Assembly (NCBI RefSeq): GCF_047345415.1 | Contig: NZ_JBLFEP010000008.1 | Location: forward strand, 57,626 to 121,625 | Origin: Maribacter_C sp947494565 | GTDB lineage: Bacteria > Bacteroidota > Bacteroidia > Flavobacteriales > Flavobacteriaceae | DNA: 64,000 bases | Reading direction: 5' to 3' | Shown here: positions 35,140 through 47,000 of the stretch, in pieces | Layout: each line of letters opens with the position of its first letter | How positions within the stretch are numbered: position 1 is the stretch's first letter | Made by a program: the position numbers and the translations under genes | The notes under the pieces: model-generated | What the model saw: only the letters and a program-made list of their open reading frames with translations | Told to the model about the DNA's origin: nothing | Database searches by the model: none

Positions 35140-37110
35140 TCATTTACCAGTTTCCAATGATATTATAGGAAACTCCGTACGTCTGTTCAACTCTAATTCT
35201 TCGGGCGTACATCGGTTAGCCTCTGTACATTCATTAATAGGCTTTCTTTTTCCGAAACCTGTGTAAGAGACTATTCGATTTTCAGGTACTCCTTTTGACA
35301 CCAAATAATTGTACGTAGATGTAGCTCTTCTTTGCGACAGCCAATCATTATATTCATGAGAACCAACTGGATCGGTATGAGCTTCTATCTTAATTACCAT
35401 CTCCGGATATGTTTCAAGCATGAGCACCACCAACTTGTCCAATTCCAAAGAAGCATCTGTTCTAATGTAGCTGTCATTTGAGTTAAAATAGATTTTGTTC
35501 AAATTCGCCAATACTTTAGCATCCAAAATAGGCTGCAAAGAGACATCCAAACGAATACCATTTTGTAAGCTTGGTGACTTAAATGAGTTAAACCGTCTTT
35601 CTTTTTGCGTATGGGTTTTCCTTTTGAACTCTATTCTAAATTTTTGATTCCGTTCAATAGCGAATGAGTAGTTTCCATTTTCGTCCGTAAGTGTATTTGC
35701 CAATATTTCATGAGGTTCCAATCGATATAGCGTTACCTCTACTTTTGATAACTCCACTCCATTCACTTCATCCCTTGCTACGCCTTGAACAATTGTAGTC
35801 GTATTTATTTCAGGTACTGGAACTACCTCCGGTGTATTCTGTTCCGGTATCACTTCAAACTTATAAATATCATCACCTCCTTGACCTCCATCGCGATTGG
35901 AACTAAAAAAACCCTCGCTGTTTTTTTTGTCAATGAAGAAGCCAAAGTCATCTTTGGAGCTATTGATGGGGTCACCAAGGTTCAGAACTTCTGAGTGTAT
36001 ACCACCCTTGCTCATCTTAGCCACAAAAATGTCGAGGCCACCAAGACCAAAATGACCATCCGATGCAAAAAACAATTCGCCATTTGGAGACACAAAAGGA
36101 AAAGTTTCCCTACCGACGGTATTTATTGAAGTACCTAAATTTTCTGGTGTTCCAAAGTCGTTTTCCCCATTGATTCTTACTTTATACAAATCCGATTGTC
36201 CAATGGTTCCGGGCATATTGGAAACAAAATACAAGATCTTTTCATCAGCACTTAATGCTGGATGCGCACAATTATACACATCACTGTTAAAAGGCATTTC
36301 TTGAAAATCAGTCCATTTGCCCTCCACTAGTGTGGCTCTATATATTTTAAGATTTACTATTTGGGTATTATCTTTTTTTCGCTCTCTCAGCATAGCATCA
36401 TTTCGTGTAAAGAACATGGTTTTCCCATCTGTAGTAAAGACCGCTGTGGACTCATTGAATTTCGTATTGACTCCCTTCAAAAATTCCTTAGGTTTATGGA
36501 ACCCTCCTCCTATTTCCTGTTTCGCTTTGAATAAATTCGAAAAGGGTTTGTTCGTCCATTCAAAAATCTTTTGGTCAATCCCTGATAGTGCTCTTGACGA
36601 AGTAAAAATCAGGTCGTCTTCTAAAAAACTTGTTCCATAATCCGAGTTTTCCGAGTTAATTCCGGCATCTTCGATTTGTATCGTAATACGATCTGTTTCA
36701 AAATTGAAAAAGTATTCAGGGCTTTCATTCAGTTTGTTTATATGCTCAACCATATCAACTTTCCCATCACTTAACTCCTTCATTTTTTCATATTTCTTTG
36801 CCACTTTTAGAACATGAAGATAGCGTAACCTCGTTTGGGCAGCTTGCTCCTTGTTGTATTCAAAAAGTTTGGAATACCACTTCTCTGCTTCCTCAAAATT
36901 CGCATTGAAAAAATAGGAGTTTCCCAGTTTCCTCAAAACTTCTTCGTTTTCCACATCTTTTTTAATTATTCCTTCATAAAGGCGTGCCGCATCCATATAG
37001 GCCATGAGATCGTACTTCTCATCTGCAAGTGCTAGTCTCCTTTGCTGAGAATGGACTATCACCATTGAAAACAGATACGCTAATACAAGTATTTTATTTT
37101 TTTTTGACAT
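35140..37110 (-). CDS. OmpA-family protein with TPR and PD40 repeats (gliding/T9SS locus)
   Basis: 656 residues with a signal peptide. Order: TPR-like N-terminus (MDAARLYEGIIKKDVENEEVLRKLGNSYF), a PD40/WD40-like propeller region (SALSGIDQKIFEW, FFASDGHFGLGGLDIFVAKM), a carboxypeptidase-regulatory-like beta domain (VARDEVNGVELSKVEV), and C-terminal OmpA (KIEAHTDPVGSHEYNDWLSQRRA) for peptidoglycan binding. This set is standard for proteins encoded next to SprF-type proteins and giant T9SS adhesins. It is the last gene of the minus-strand trio (giant adhesin, PorP/SprF, OmpA), 9 bp from PorP/SprF. The role is probably to anchor the adhesin assembly. Confidence 0.85.
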   Translation of the reverse strand: MSKKNKILVLAYLFSMVIVHSQQRRLALADEKYDLMAYMDAARLYEGIIKKDVENEEVLRKLGNSYFFNANFEEAEKWYSKLFEYNKEQAAQTRLRYLHVLKVAKKYEKMKELSDGKVDMVEHINKLNESPEYFFNFETDRITIQIEDAGINSENSDYGTSFLEDDLIFTSSRALSGIDQKIFEWTNKPFSNLFKAKQEIGGGFHKPKEFLKGVNTKFNESTAVFTTDGKTMFFTRNDAMLRERKKDNTQIVNLKIYRATLVEGKWTDFQEMPFNSDVYNCAHPALSADEKILYFVSNMPGTIGQSDLYKVRINGENDFGTPENLGTSINTVGRETFPFVSPNGELFFASDGHFGLGGLDIFVAKMSKGGIHSEVLNLGDPINSSKDDFGFFIDKKNSEGFFSSNRDGGQGGDDIYKFEVIPEQNTPEVVPVPEINTTTIVQGVARDEVNGVELSKVEVTLYRLEPHEILANTLTDENGNYSFAIERNQKFRIEFKRKTHTQKERRFNSFKSPSLQNGIRLDVSLQPILDAKVLANLNKIYFNSNDSYIRTDASLELDKLVVLMLETYPEMVIKIEAHTDPVGSHEYNDWLSQRRATSTYNYLVSKGVPENRIVSYTGFGKRKPINECTEANRCTPEELELNRRTEFPIISLETGK

Positions 37111-37119
37111 AGGATGTAT

Positions 37120-38046
37120 TTAAAAGAATCGGGGAGATGATATTCCAGAATACCTTTTGAAAAGCTCAAATCTCAAAAATATCTCATGTGTTCCATAACT
37201 GTAATTCGCTATCTCGGTTGTGGCCATATCATAACCATACCCAATAAACCAAGAATCGGATATCTGAACACCGGCGAGAGCACTAACCGCCGCGTCGTAT
37301 CTATAGGCCAAGCCTAAAGTAAGTACATTGCTGAAAAGCGTATTGACCGAAACATCTACCTGTAAAGGTGAACCATTGACGATCTTTGTAAGTATTGATG
37401 GTTTCAATTTAATCGCATCGTTCAATTCGAAAACTTTTCCGGCGATTAAATATACATGGGCCCTTTGTACAGCAGTACTTACAGACCCGGCATCAGCATA
37501 TTTATTATAGTATGTTGTTTCTAAAATATTTGGTACCGATACCCCAAAGTAGGTATTCTCGGAATACAAATAGAGCCCTGCTCCAACATTGGGAGTAAAG
37601 CTATTTTGAATATTGTCTTGAAAGGCATAATCACCAGGATTAAATTGATTGAGCTTGGAAAAATCCACATTTAGAAAGCCAATAGAGGCTTTTAGCCCGA
37701 ATGCGAATTGAAAGTCGTCAAATGCTCTTATGGTATACGAAAAATCCGTTTCTAATTTTGTTTCATCAGAAGGTCCGATTCTATCGTTTAAAATAGAGAC
37801 TCCAATACCCAAATTACTTCCTTTGACAGGAGCACTCAACGAAACGACACTGGTACTTGGCGAACCTTCTAGGCCAACCCATTGTGCGCGATGTAACGTA
37901 AAAATATTCATCACATCGCGGGATGCTGTATAGGCCGGGTTAATTGTTATGGTATTATACATGTATTGGGTAAACTGCGAATCTTGTTGGGAATTCATAC
38001 TGTATACCATACAGAAAAAAATCAATTGAACAATTCTTAATCTCAT
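37120..38046 (-). CDS. PorP/SprF family T9SS membrane protein
   Basis: 308 residues, signal peptide present. Typical family opening QDSQFTQYMYNTITINPAYTASRD, and barrel strands through FFGYGYDMATTEIANYSYGTHEIFLRF. SprF-type proteins are needed to present large T9SS cargo such as SprB at the cell surface. Placement directly downstream of the giant gene (42 bp) and before OmpA supports such a dedicated role here. Confidence 0.9.
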   Translation of the reverse strand: MRLRIVQLIFFCMVYSMNSQQDSQFTQYMYNTITINPAYTASRDVMNIFTLHRAQWVGLEGSPSTSVVSLSAPVKGSNLGIGVSILNDRIGPSDETKLETDFSYTIRAFDDFQFAFGLKASIGFLNVDFSKLNQFNPGDYAFQDNIQNSFTPNVGAGLYLYSENTYFGVSVPNILETTYYNKYADAGSVSTAVQRAHVYLIAGKVFELNDAIKLKPSILTKIVNGSPLQVDVSVNTLFSNVLTLGLAYRYDAAVSALAGVQISDSWFIGYGYDMATTEIANYSYGTHEIFLRFELFKRYSGISSPRFF

Positions 38047-38088
38047 TATCGTTTTTCTTTGTTCGCAAAATGCGATTGTATCTTTTCT

Positions 38089-41000
38089 TTATCTTCTATT
38101 AATATGTAAGTACCCAGCCTTACTTTTTGAACTACCATCAAAATCCACATATTTTATAACGTAGAAATATGTTCCGTCCGGCAATTCCCTTGATTGGTTA
38201 ACTGTGCCTTTCACCTCCGAAATTCCTCTGAAAACATTGTCCTTATTGTTGTATGCCTCTCTCTCGAAAACAATCTTACCCCATCGATTATAAATCTCTA
38301 CTTTGTTGATTGGATAACACTCCAGTCCTTCTACCAAGAAAGCCTCGTTCTCTCGATCTGTACCCGGAGATATGGCATTGAACACTTTTAATTCACATCC
38401 TGAAAGAGTTATTTCAGTAGGCATGTTTCCGGCAATATCGGTGGGATCCGATAAATCTTGAACGATCTTTCCTGACTGCGTTGTTCCGAATGCCATAGCC
38501 TGATTGGTAACGCTTCTTTTTGCAATATCATCTACCGTAATCGCGTAGGTAGCTCTGAATGTTATATTGTCAGATGCTCCAGGTTCTAATATGATTGGTT
38601 CCCCCGTAAGTACTATACCTGGCAAAGCGTCTTCTATCCTGACATTTGTCAATGTCACATTGCCGGTATTCGTAACCTCAAACTGATAGGTAATCGTTTC
38701 TCCTATTTGGGATACACCATCCAAATTCTCATCGTTAAATGTGGCTGTCTTGATAAGCGCTATACGCTCCAGTTGTGATAATTCGACAATTGTTGGATTG
38801 TCTTGTCCATCCTCAACAATACCGTTATCCGAGTTATCATCAACTGTAGTACCTAGCACCGTATCGGTTGCAAAAACATAAGCTGTATTGGTGACTTTAC
38901 CCTCGTCGATATCTGCCTGGCTTATTTCATAATCACTTGATATGGCCACTTGTTCACCCGGCGCTAGAATACCCGAAACCGGAATGACCTCAGAAGTCAA
39001 TAAAGGGTCTTCAATTTGAATAATATCTAAAGGTAAATTGCCGGTATTCATTACGGTAAACGTATATGTTATCAACGCACCGACTTCTAAATCACCATTT
39101 AACTCTCCTGTTTTGATTAATTCAATTCCAGGTGTAGGCACTTCATCATCATTGATTGTTATTTCTGCTTCGGTTTGGGCACCAAAAACCAAAACATCTT
39201 CTGCAGCATCAAAAGTTATAGCTACGGTTTCTCCCCCGTATTCGACCATATCATCATCGATAACAATCACCGGTATGATAACGGACAATGTATTTGCTGG
39301 AATAGTTACCGAACCCGATATGGCTTGATAGTCAACTCCTGCAGTTGCTGTTCCCGAAACCGTAAAATCAATAGTAGCGGGAATTAACAACGGTGCATTC
39401 AAGGTAATTTCAAACCCGGTATCAACCGTTGGTTCACTGGCATCGCCTAAAGATTGGATATTTACCGTAGAACTGTCATCATCTTCTATAGTGACCACCG
39501 CCTCGTTCGTTGTGCCAATGTTTACACCACTATCCACATTCGTTATTGTGAGAACAATGTTTTCGGAACCTTCCCCTAATACATCATCTATGACAATCAC
39601 ATCAATACTTCCTATAGTATCACCAGAAGGTATAGTGATGCTACCGCTTAGTGCAACATAATCATCATCCGGGGTTGCAGTTCCCATAATTGAGTAAGTC
39701 AGTATTGTCGGTGTGGACACAGGATTGCTAAGTGAAACTGTAAACTGTCCATTTACAGAAGCCTCTATGGCCTGAGTAGAAGCCTCGATACTTGCTATGG
39801 AACTGTCATCATCGACTATGGTCATTATAGCACTACCATTGGCGCCATCAATTAAAATATCAGCGTCTCCTGATACAAGACCGGTCAGGGAGATGTCGAT
39901 GGTTTCATCACCCTCTAAAATGTTATCGTCTATGATCACTATTTCTATCGGTGCGGACAATTCTCCGGCAGGAATAGTAACATTGCCCCTCAAGGCTTCA
40001 TAATCATTGGATGTTGCCGTGCCGGAAATGGTATAGTTAATTACCGTAGCTGTCGAGGCTACCTCACTAAGGGAAACTTGGAACCTACTGTCTTGACCGG
40101 ATTCTGACGCTGACCCCAAAGAAGTTAGACTCAATAGTGTACTATCATCATCACTTATGGTTGCCGTGGACTCGTTGTTGGCCGCATCTAATGAAGTGTC
40201 CAAATCTCCTGAAATAATTCCAGTGAGGGTAATAATAACATCTTCGGATAGCTCAATGGTTGAGTCGTCCAAAATCGGAACTTCAATGTCCATAAATAAA
40301 TCACCCGCGGGTATTGTAACTACTCCACTTAACTCGACATAGTCTGAATTTGGAATAGCATCTCCTCCGACCACATAGCTTATACTAGTGGGTACTGCCA
40401 TCGGATTGTTCGAACTAATGGTAAATCTTCCATTTGTATTGGGTTCAGAGGCTTGTGCGCTTGTTGATATACTGATTAACGAAGTGTCATTATCGTTAAT
40501 GGTTCCTATGGCTATGAGATCACTAGCCAATCCATCAAAAGTTACATTTTGATTATTCGACAATAAATTACTTAAGATGCCCTCTAAGTTTTCTGAAGCC
40601 TCGACAAGATTGTCATCGATAATAGCGACACTTATGGTTTGGGTATTGACATTTGTTGCTCCAAACGACAAGGTCCTTACTACTCGGGTATAGTCAGATA
40701 CAGATGTAGTGGATACATCCGAAGTCGTGAAATCTATAGTAATTTCATCTTCGATTGCATTGTTTGTGCTAATTGTAAAATCTGCGGAACCAATGCCTTC
40801 GTCAACGTCAAATCCGACGATCGTTATCGTGGCCGCGTCGTTGTCAGTGATCGTGCCCGTAGCGCTGGCCGTGCCGATAGAGACGTCCTGTCCGTTCACA
40901 CCGGTAAGGGAGATCGTGCCCGTGAAGGTCTCCTGCGCCTCGGCGATCAGGTCGCCCAAAATGGCCACCGGGATGTCAAGGGACGTATCGCCCGCCGGGA

Positions 41001-44000
41001 GCGTGTAGCTCTGCCCCGTCTGTGTCGTATAGTCCGCGCCCTCGGTAGTGCCCACGTGAGACGTGGTGAAGCCAAGGACGATGTCCTCCTCGGCCGCGAT
41101 GTTGGAGGTTACCGTGAAGTTTTCCGTCTGCATGCCCTCGGTCTCCGTTACCGAAAGGCCCGCGATGTCCAGGACAAGTGCGTCGTTGTCTGTGATCGTG
41201 CCTTCCCCACGGGCGTCAGATATGGAGATGCCCGTCTGACCGTTGGTCGTCAATCCGCCAAGGTCGACGAAGAAGCTCTCCGTGGGCTCGGCTATCGTGT
41301 TCTCGGTAATGTCAACGGTAAAGGTCCGTATGTTGGCGTTGGCGCCCCCGAAGGTAAGGGTCGTGGTGCCTATCGACGTATAGTCGGAGCCCGCAAGGGC
41401 ACTGTTGTCGGATGTAGCGTAGTCCAACGTGAAGTCGTCCTGTACGTTGCCCGTCAGGGTGACCGTGAAGGTAGCCGTACCGGTACCCTCGCCCACGCTT
41501 ACGTCATCGATCGCTATCGTGGCCGCGTCGTTGTCAGTGATCGTGCCCGTAGCGCTGGCCGTGCCGATCGAGACGTCCTGTCCGTTCACATCGGTAAGGG
41601 AGATCGTGCCCGTGAAGGTCTCCTGCGCCTCGGCGATCAGGTCGCCCAAAATGGCCACCGGGATGTCAAGGGACGTATCGCCCGCCGGGAGCGTGTAGCT
41701 CTGCCCCGTCTGTGTCGTATAGTCCGTGCCCTCGGTAGTGCCCACGTGAGACGTGGTGAAGCCAAGGACGATGTCCTCCTCGGCCGCGATGTTGGAGGTT
41801 ACCGTGAAGTTTTCCGTCTGCATGCCCTCGGTCTCCGTTACCGAAAGGCCCGCGATGTCCAGGACAAGTGCGTCGTTGTCTGTGATCGTGCCTTCCCCAC
41901 GGGCGTCAGATATGGAGATGCCCGTCTGACCGTTGGTCGTCAATCCGCCAAGGTCGACGAAGAAGCTCTCCGTGGGCTCGGCTATCGTGTTCTCGGTAAT
42001 GTCAACGGTAAAGGTCCGTATGTTGGCGTTGGCGCCCCCGAAGGTAAGGGTCGTGGTGCCTATCGACGTATAGTCGGAGCCCGCAAGGGCACTGTTGTCG
42101 GATGTAGCGTAGTCCAACGTGAAGTCGTCCTGTACGTTGCCCGTCAGGGTGACCGTGAAGGTAGCCGTACCGGCACCCTCGCCCACGCTTACGTCATCGA
42201 TCGCTATCGTGGCCGCGTCGTTGTCAGTGATCGTGCCCGTAGCGCTCGCAGTGCCGATAGAGACATTTTGGCCATTGGCCACTAATGAACTTAATATACC
42301 ATTTAAGGTTTCCTCGGGTTCCGCTATTGCATTATCAATGATAGTGACATTTATATTTTGACTTTGTGCGTTTAATCCCCCAAAGGTCAACAGAGTTGTC
42401 CCGATGGCGGTATAATCAGTTCCTGCTCCAGCCGAAACATCCGCTGTAACAAAATTCAGTGTAACTTCATCTTGAATGGGTTTATCGCTACTGATAGTAA
42501 AAATTGCCGTTCCTGCAGATTCATCAACATTGAATCCTGTAATCGATACTTCCGCGTTGTCATCATTGATGATCGTTCCGGTCGCAGTAGCTACCGCTAA
42601 TACAATTGCAGAACCTGGCGCTGATACTGGATTCAAATTGCTTAAATTCACCGTAAATGATTCATCCAATTCTACTGTATCGTCACCATTCACGATGATT
42701 TGAATTATTTCTTGTTCGTTCGCCGTACCCTCGAAAGTCAGTGTACTTGAACTGGCGTCGTAATCTGAATCGGATACCAGAGCGGTGCCATTACTGGTCG
42801 AATAATCCAAAGTCAACCCATCCTCTACTTCTCTATCCAGTTCAACTATAAATTCGAGTATAGTGGTGCCCATATTTCCTTCCTGTATGGAAGCATCGGA
42901 AATAGAGATTGTTGCATTGTCATTATCTTGAATGGTACCCACCCCAGTTTTTCCGGCAGGGTCAATACTAATATCCTTACCAGGCGCTATAATACTGTTT
43001 AGAACTACATTGAACGTTTCATCAATTTCAACAGCGGTATCCCCATTTACCGAAATGGTCACGGTTTGGGTTTCTCCTATAGCCCCTGTAGTGAAATTGA
43101 TAACACCTCCATTACCAATAAAATCGGAAGGTGCTTTGGCTTCTCCATTGGATGTAAAGAATGTAACTCCATATCCTCCAATGACCTCAGCTCCAGAATG
43201 TGTTATCGTGAATACAAAATCTACCGTTCCGGTATCTCCTTCGGTTTCTGTAATACTATTGATTGAAACTGTTGCCGCATCGTCATCCGAGTTGTTCACT
43301 GAGACATCTTCCGGGTCCAATCCATCATAATTTATATCCGTGGTCAAGGTGGTGTTGACGGTATTTAGAATAGTATACCCAATTGTTCCATCAACCACAA
43401 CATCATCGATTCCGGTAACGGTTACCGTTTGTGGAGTGTTCCAATTATCTGCTGTAAATGTGAATTCGGATTCATCAATTATACCTTCAGCTACATTGCT
43501 GCTCGCCATATCAACTACTACCACAAAATCTTCCGAGTCCGTAGCGGGCTTACTCGTTAGTTGAATGGTGAAAGTTGCCGTCCCCCCGGCTTCGGTTGTG
43601 GTCAATGCCGTTGGTGTTACTATGAAACCTGCAGTATCATTGTCTTCATTTACTATGCTCACATTTCCCACCGACAATGCATCATAATTAGGATCCGATG
43701 AGCTAGCATCGCTGGTAACTATGGTATATGTTACCGGACCATCTACAATGTCATCATCTTTACCTGTTACGGTTACCGTTTGGGGAATATCCCAGTTGGC
43801 TGCGGTGAAGGTTACTGTGCTCTCACTTAACATTTCCAGTTCAGAGGTATCATCCGTAGCCAGTGTTATCGTTACATTGGCAACTGGTTCTGTATCCAAA
43901 ACCAATGTGAATGTCGCCGTTCCTCCATCTTCTGTCGTCGCTCCATTACTTGCAGATACCGAGACCCCGGCCATATCGTTATCGAGATTGGTGACACTTA

Positions 44001-47000
44001 TATCCGATGGATTCACATTGTAATAACCCGAAAGTTCATCAGTTAGGCTTGTATCGGTTGTTAAAATTATGGTATAATCGGTATCTCCGTCTTGCACATC
44101 ATCGTCAACTCCCGTGACCGTGATGGTTTGGGGAATATCCCAATTAGATTCGTCAAAGGTTATCGAACTCAAGGAGACCGTACCTTCCTGTTCATTATCA
44201 CTGGCTATGTCAAATACTACATCTCCGGAAGGCTCAAAAGGCAGTACCACGTCAAAGGTCGCTGTGCCCGAACTCTCCGAAGTTTGCAGCGTTGTTGGTG
44301 TAACGACCACGGTATTCTCAGGTAGGGCATTCACTGTAACTAAAAATGTGCATGTTTCTGAATTCCCCTGTGCATCATAGGCTACATATTCAACAGTTGT
44401 CGTTCCCAAATTGAATGTGCTACTACTCAGTTCATTGATCCCGGATACTTGTGGAGCAAGCGTCGTGGCTCCGGATAGCTCATAGGTCAATCTTGTCACA
44501 CTACAGTTGTCATCATATATTGGTGCTGGTATACCCGATACGGTTACTGAGGAATCCCCTACATTTTCAATGTCCTGCATTATGTTAACCGGACAGGAAA
44601 TTGTTGGTGCCTGGTCATCAGTGACAACAACATTAAAACTAATCGTATCGGTATTTGCAGGGGACGCATTGTCAGAAACTGTCCAGGTAACCGTTGTAGT
44701 ACCTGTTTCAAATATTTGACCGTTCAGACTTGTATTTACGCCTGTAATGGCAGTGGTCGCTCCAGCTAGGGTATATGTAATTGTCGGTGATACATCACAA
44801 TTATCCGTTGGGTTCCATAAATTATCCAAATGTGTATAGGTGCAAACGTCAGTATCCGCAACTACATTTCGGTCAGATATATCGTCTAGGGCCGGTGCTT
44901 GATTATCTTCTATAGTTACTGTAGCAAACGCTATGCTTGAAAGTCCGGCAGCATCAGTTACACGAAGACGAGCCTGATTAAAAGTAGGTGCTAAATTTGA
45001 ACAATCATATGTTACTGATGGGTCAAATGTTGTACCCCCATCGCCTGAAATTTCATAGGTCACGATTCCACAATTATCTGTAGAACCATTGTCAATATCC
45101 GAAGGAACAATCTGTATAGTTCCATCTCGCCCTAATTCCACTGTGATGTCCTGGATCGTGGCTATGGGGGGCGATGTATCGTTTATAGTAACGGAGAAAA
45201 TGCAGGTATCACTATTTCCTTCCGAATCTGTCGCTGTCCAAGTGACGCTAGTAACCCCTTGGTTAAATGCAACACCATTCAAATCCGTACCCGTACCTGA
45301 AGTTACTCCTGTCAAATTGTACATAACTGACAAAACACCATTGCAATTGTCCACGACATTGGGATTCAAAGAACTGCCATTCTGCGTATATGTACATAGA
45401 CCAACATCCGTACTGGTTGAAAAATTTGTTGGACAATAGTTGAAAACTGGAGCCACATTATCTTCAACAGTTACTACTGCAACGCAGGTATCTTGATTAC
45501 CATTTGCATCGGTAACTATCAAGGTTACATTATTGGTCCCTAGATCGGTACAAGTAAAATTAGTTTGGCTGGCTGACAACGAAACAATTCCACAAGCATC
45601 ATTCGAACCTCCATCAATGTCACTTCCTGTTATACTTGCATTGCCTGTAGCATCCAATTGTACCGTAATATCTTGGCAAACCGCGATTGGGTCCACATTG
45701 TCCTCAACAGTTACGGTTGTTGTACACGTATCCGTATTCCCTGCTATATCGGTAATGGTCAAGGTTACGCTGTTTGCGCCGACATTGGTACAATCAAACG
45801 TATTTGGAGTTACGGTTGCTAGAAAATTAGGACAATTATCAGAAGAGCCCGTAGCGATATCATCAATATCGAGATTGGACAGACTGTAATTCCCTGAAGC
45901 ATTTAATTGTACAGTGATGGGAGTACACAATACCACAGGTACAATAGTATCCTCCACCGTAACGGTTGCATCGCACGTTTCTATATTACCGCTTGTATCG
46001 GTAACGGTAAGGGTAACTGTATTTGGACCAAAATCAGCACAGGTAAAGTTCATTTTACTTAGTGACATTTCTTGAATACCACAATTGTCAGTTGAACCGT
46101 TATCAATATCCGCCGATATAATTGAAGCATTTCCAGCGGCATCAAGCTGAATGAAAATATCTTGACATACTACATTGGGCAATTTATCATCATTAATGGT
46201 CACTGTAGAGGAACATTGAGATGAAACACCACTGCCATCTACCGCTGTCCAGGTAACGGTAGTCACCCCACTATTAAATATTTGGCCGTCCAAAGTTGTG
46301 TTGGATGGATTGGCGGCTACTACTGTAGCACCGGACAATTCATAGGTCAACGTATTTATTGCCACGCAACCATCCGAAGCCGTTGCATCCCATGCAGCTC
46401 CGATGTGCTGGTATCCACATATAGCATTATCCGTATTCTCAATCTTATCGGATGTACAGGTTACCACAGGTGGAACATCATCTACAACAGTAACCAAGGC
46501 AGTACAAGAAGCTGTATTACCGTTCACATCAGCTACTGTTAAAGTTACCGTATTGGTCATGGGGTCGGAGCCCAGATTTGTACAGTCGAAGGTTGTTTTA
46601 TCTATGGTCAGTGTATTCACTCCACAGCTATCCAAAGAACCGTTATCTATATCATTTGCCGTTATTGCAGCAATCCCTGAACTATTTAGATTTACGGTAA
46701 TGTTCTGGCATATGGCTGTTGGTGCCGTATTGTCTTCAACAGTAACAATAGCGGTACAACTATCTGAATTTCCATTGCCATCGGTAACGGTCAAGTTTAC
46801 CGAATTCTCGCCGACATCCGAACAATCAAACGTATTCGGGCTAACGGCGTATGTTAGTGCATCCTGACAATTGTCAAAAGAACCGTTGTCAACGTCTAAA
46901 CCTACGATGGTCGCATTGCCAAATTCATCCAAGGATACGGTAATGTTTTTACAAACTGCCACTGGTGCATTAGTATCCGAAATAGTTACAGTCGCATCAC

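Noticed and set aside
40639..42285. Long open frame of 548 codons on the plus strand inside the giant gene
   Set aside because: It is antisense to the tandem duplication and exists because the 690-bp unit is a multiple of three and GC-rich. Its product is a direct repeat of Arg/Gly-rich sequence with no domain.
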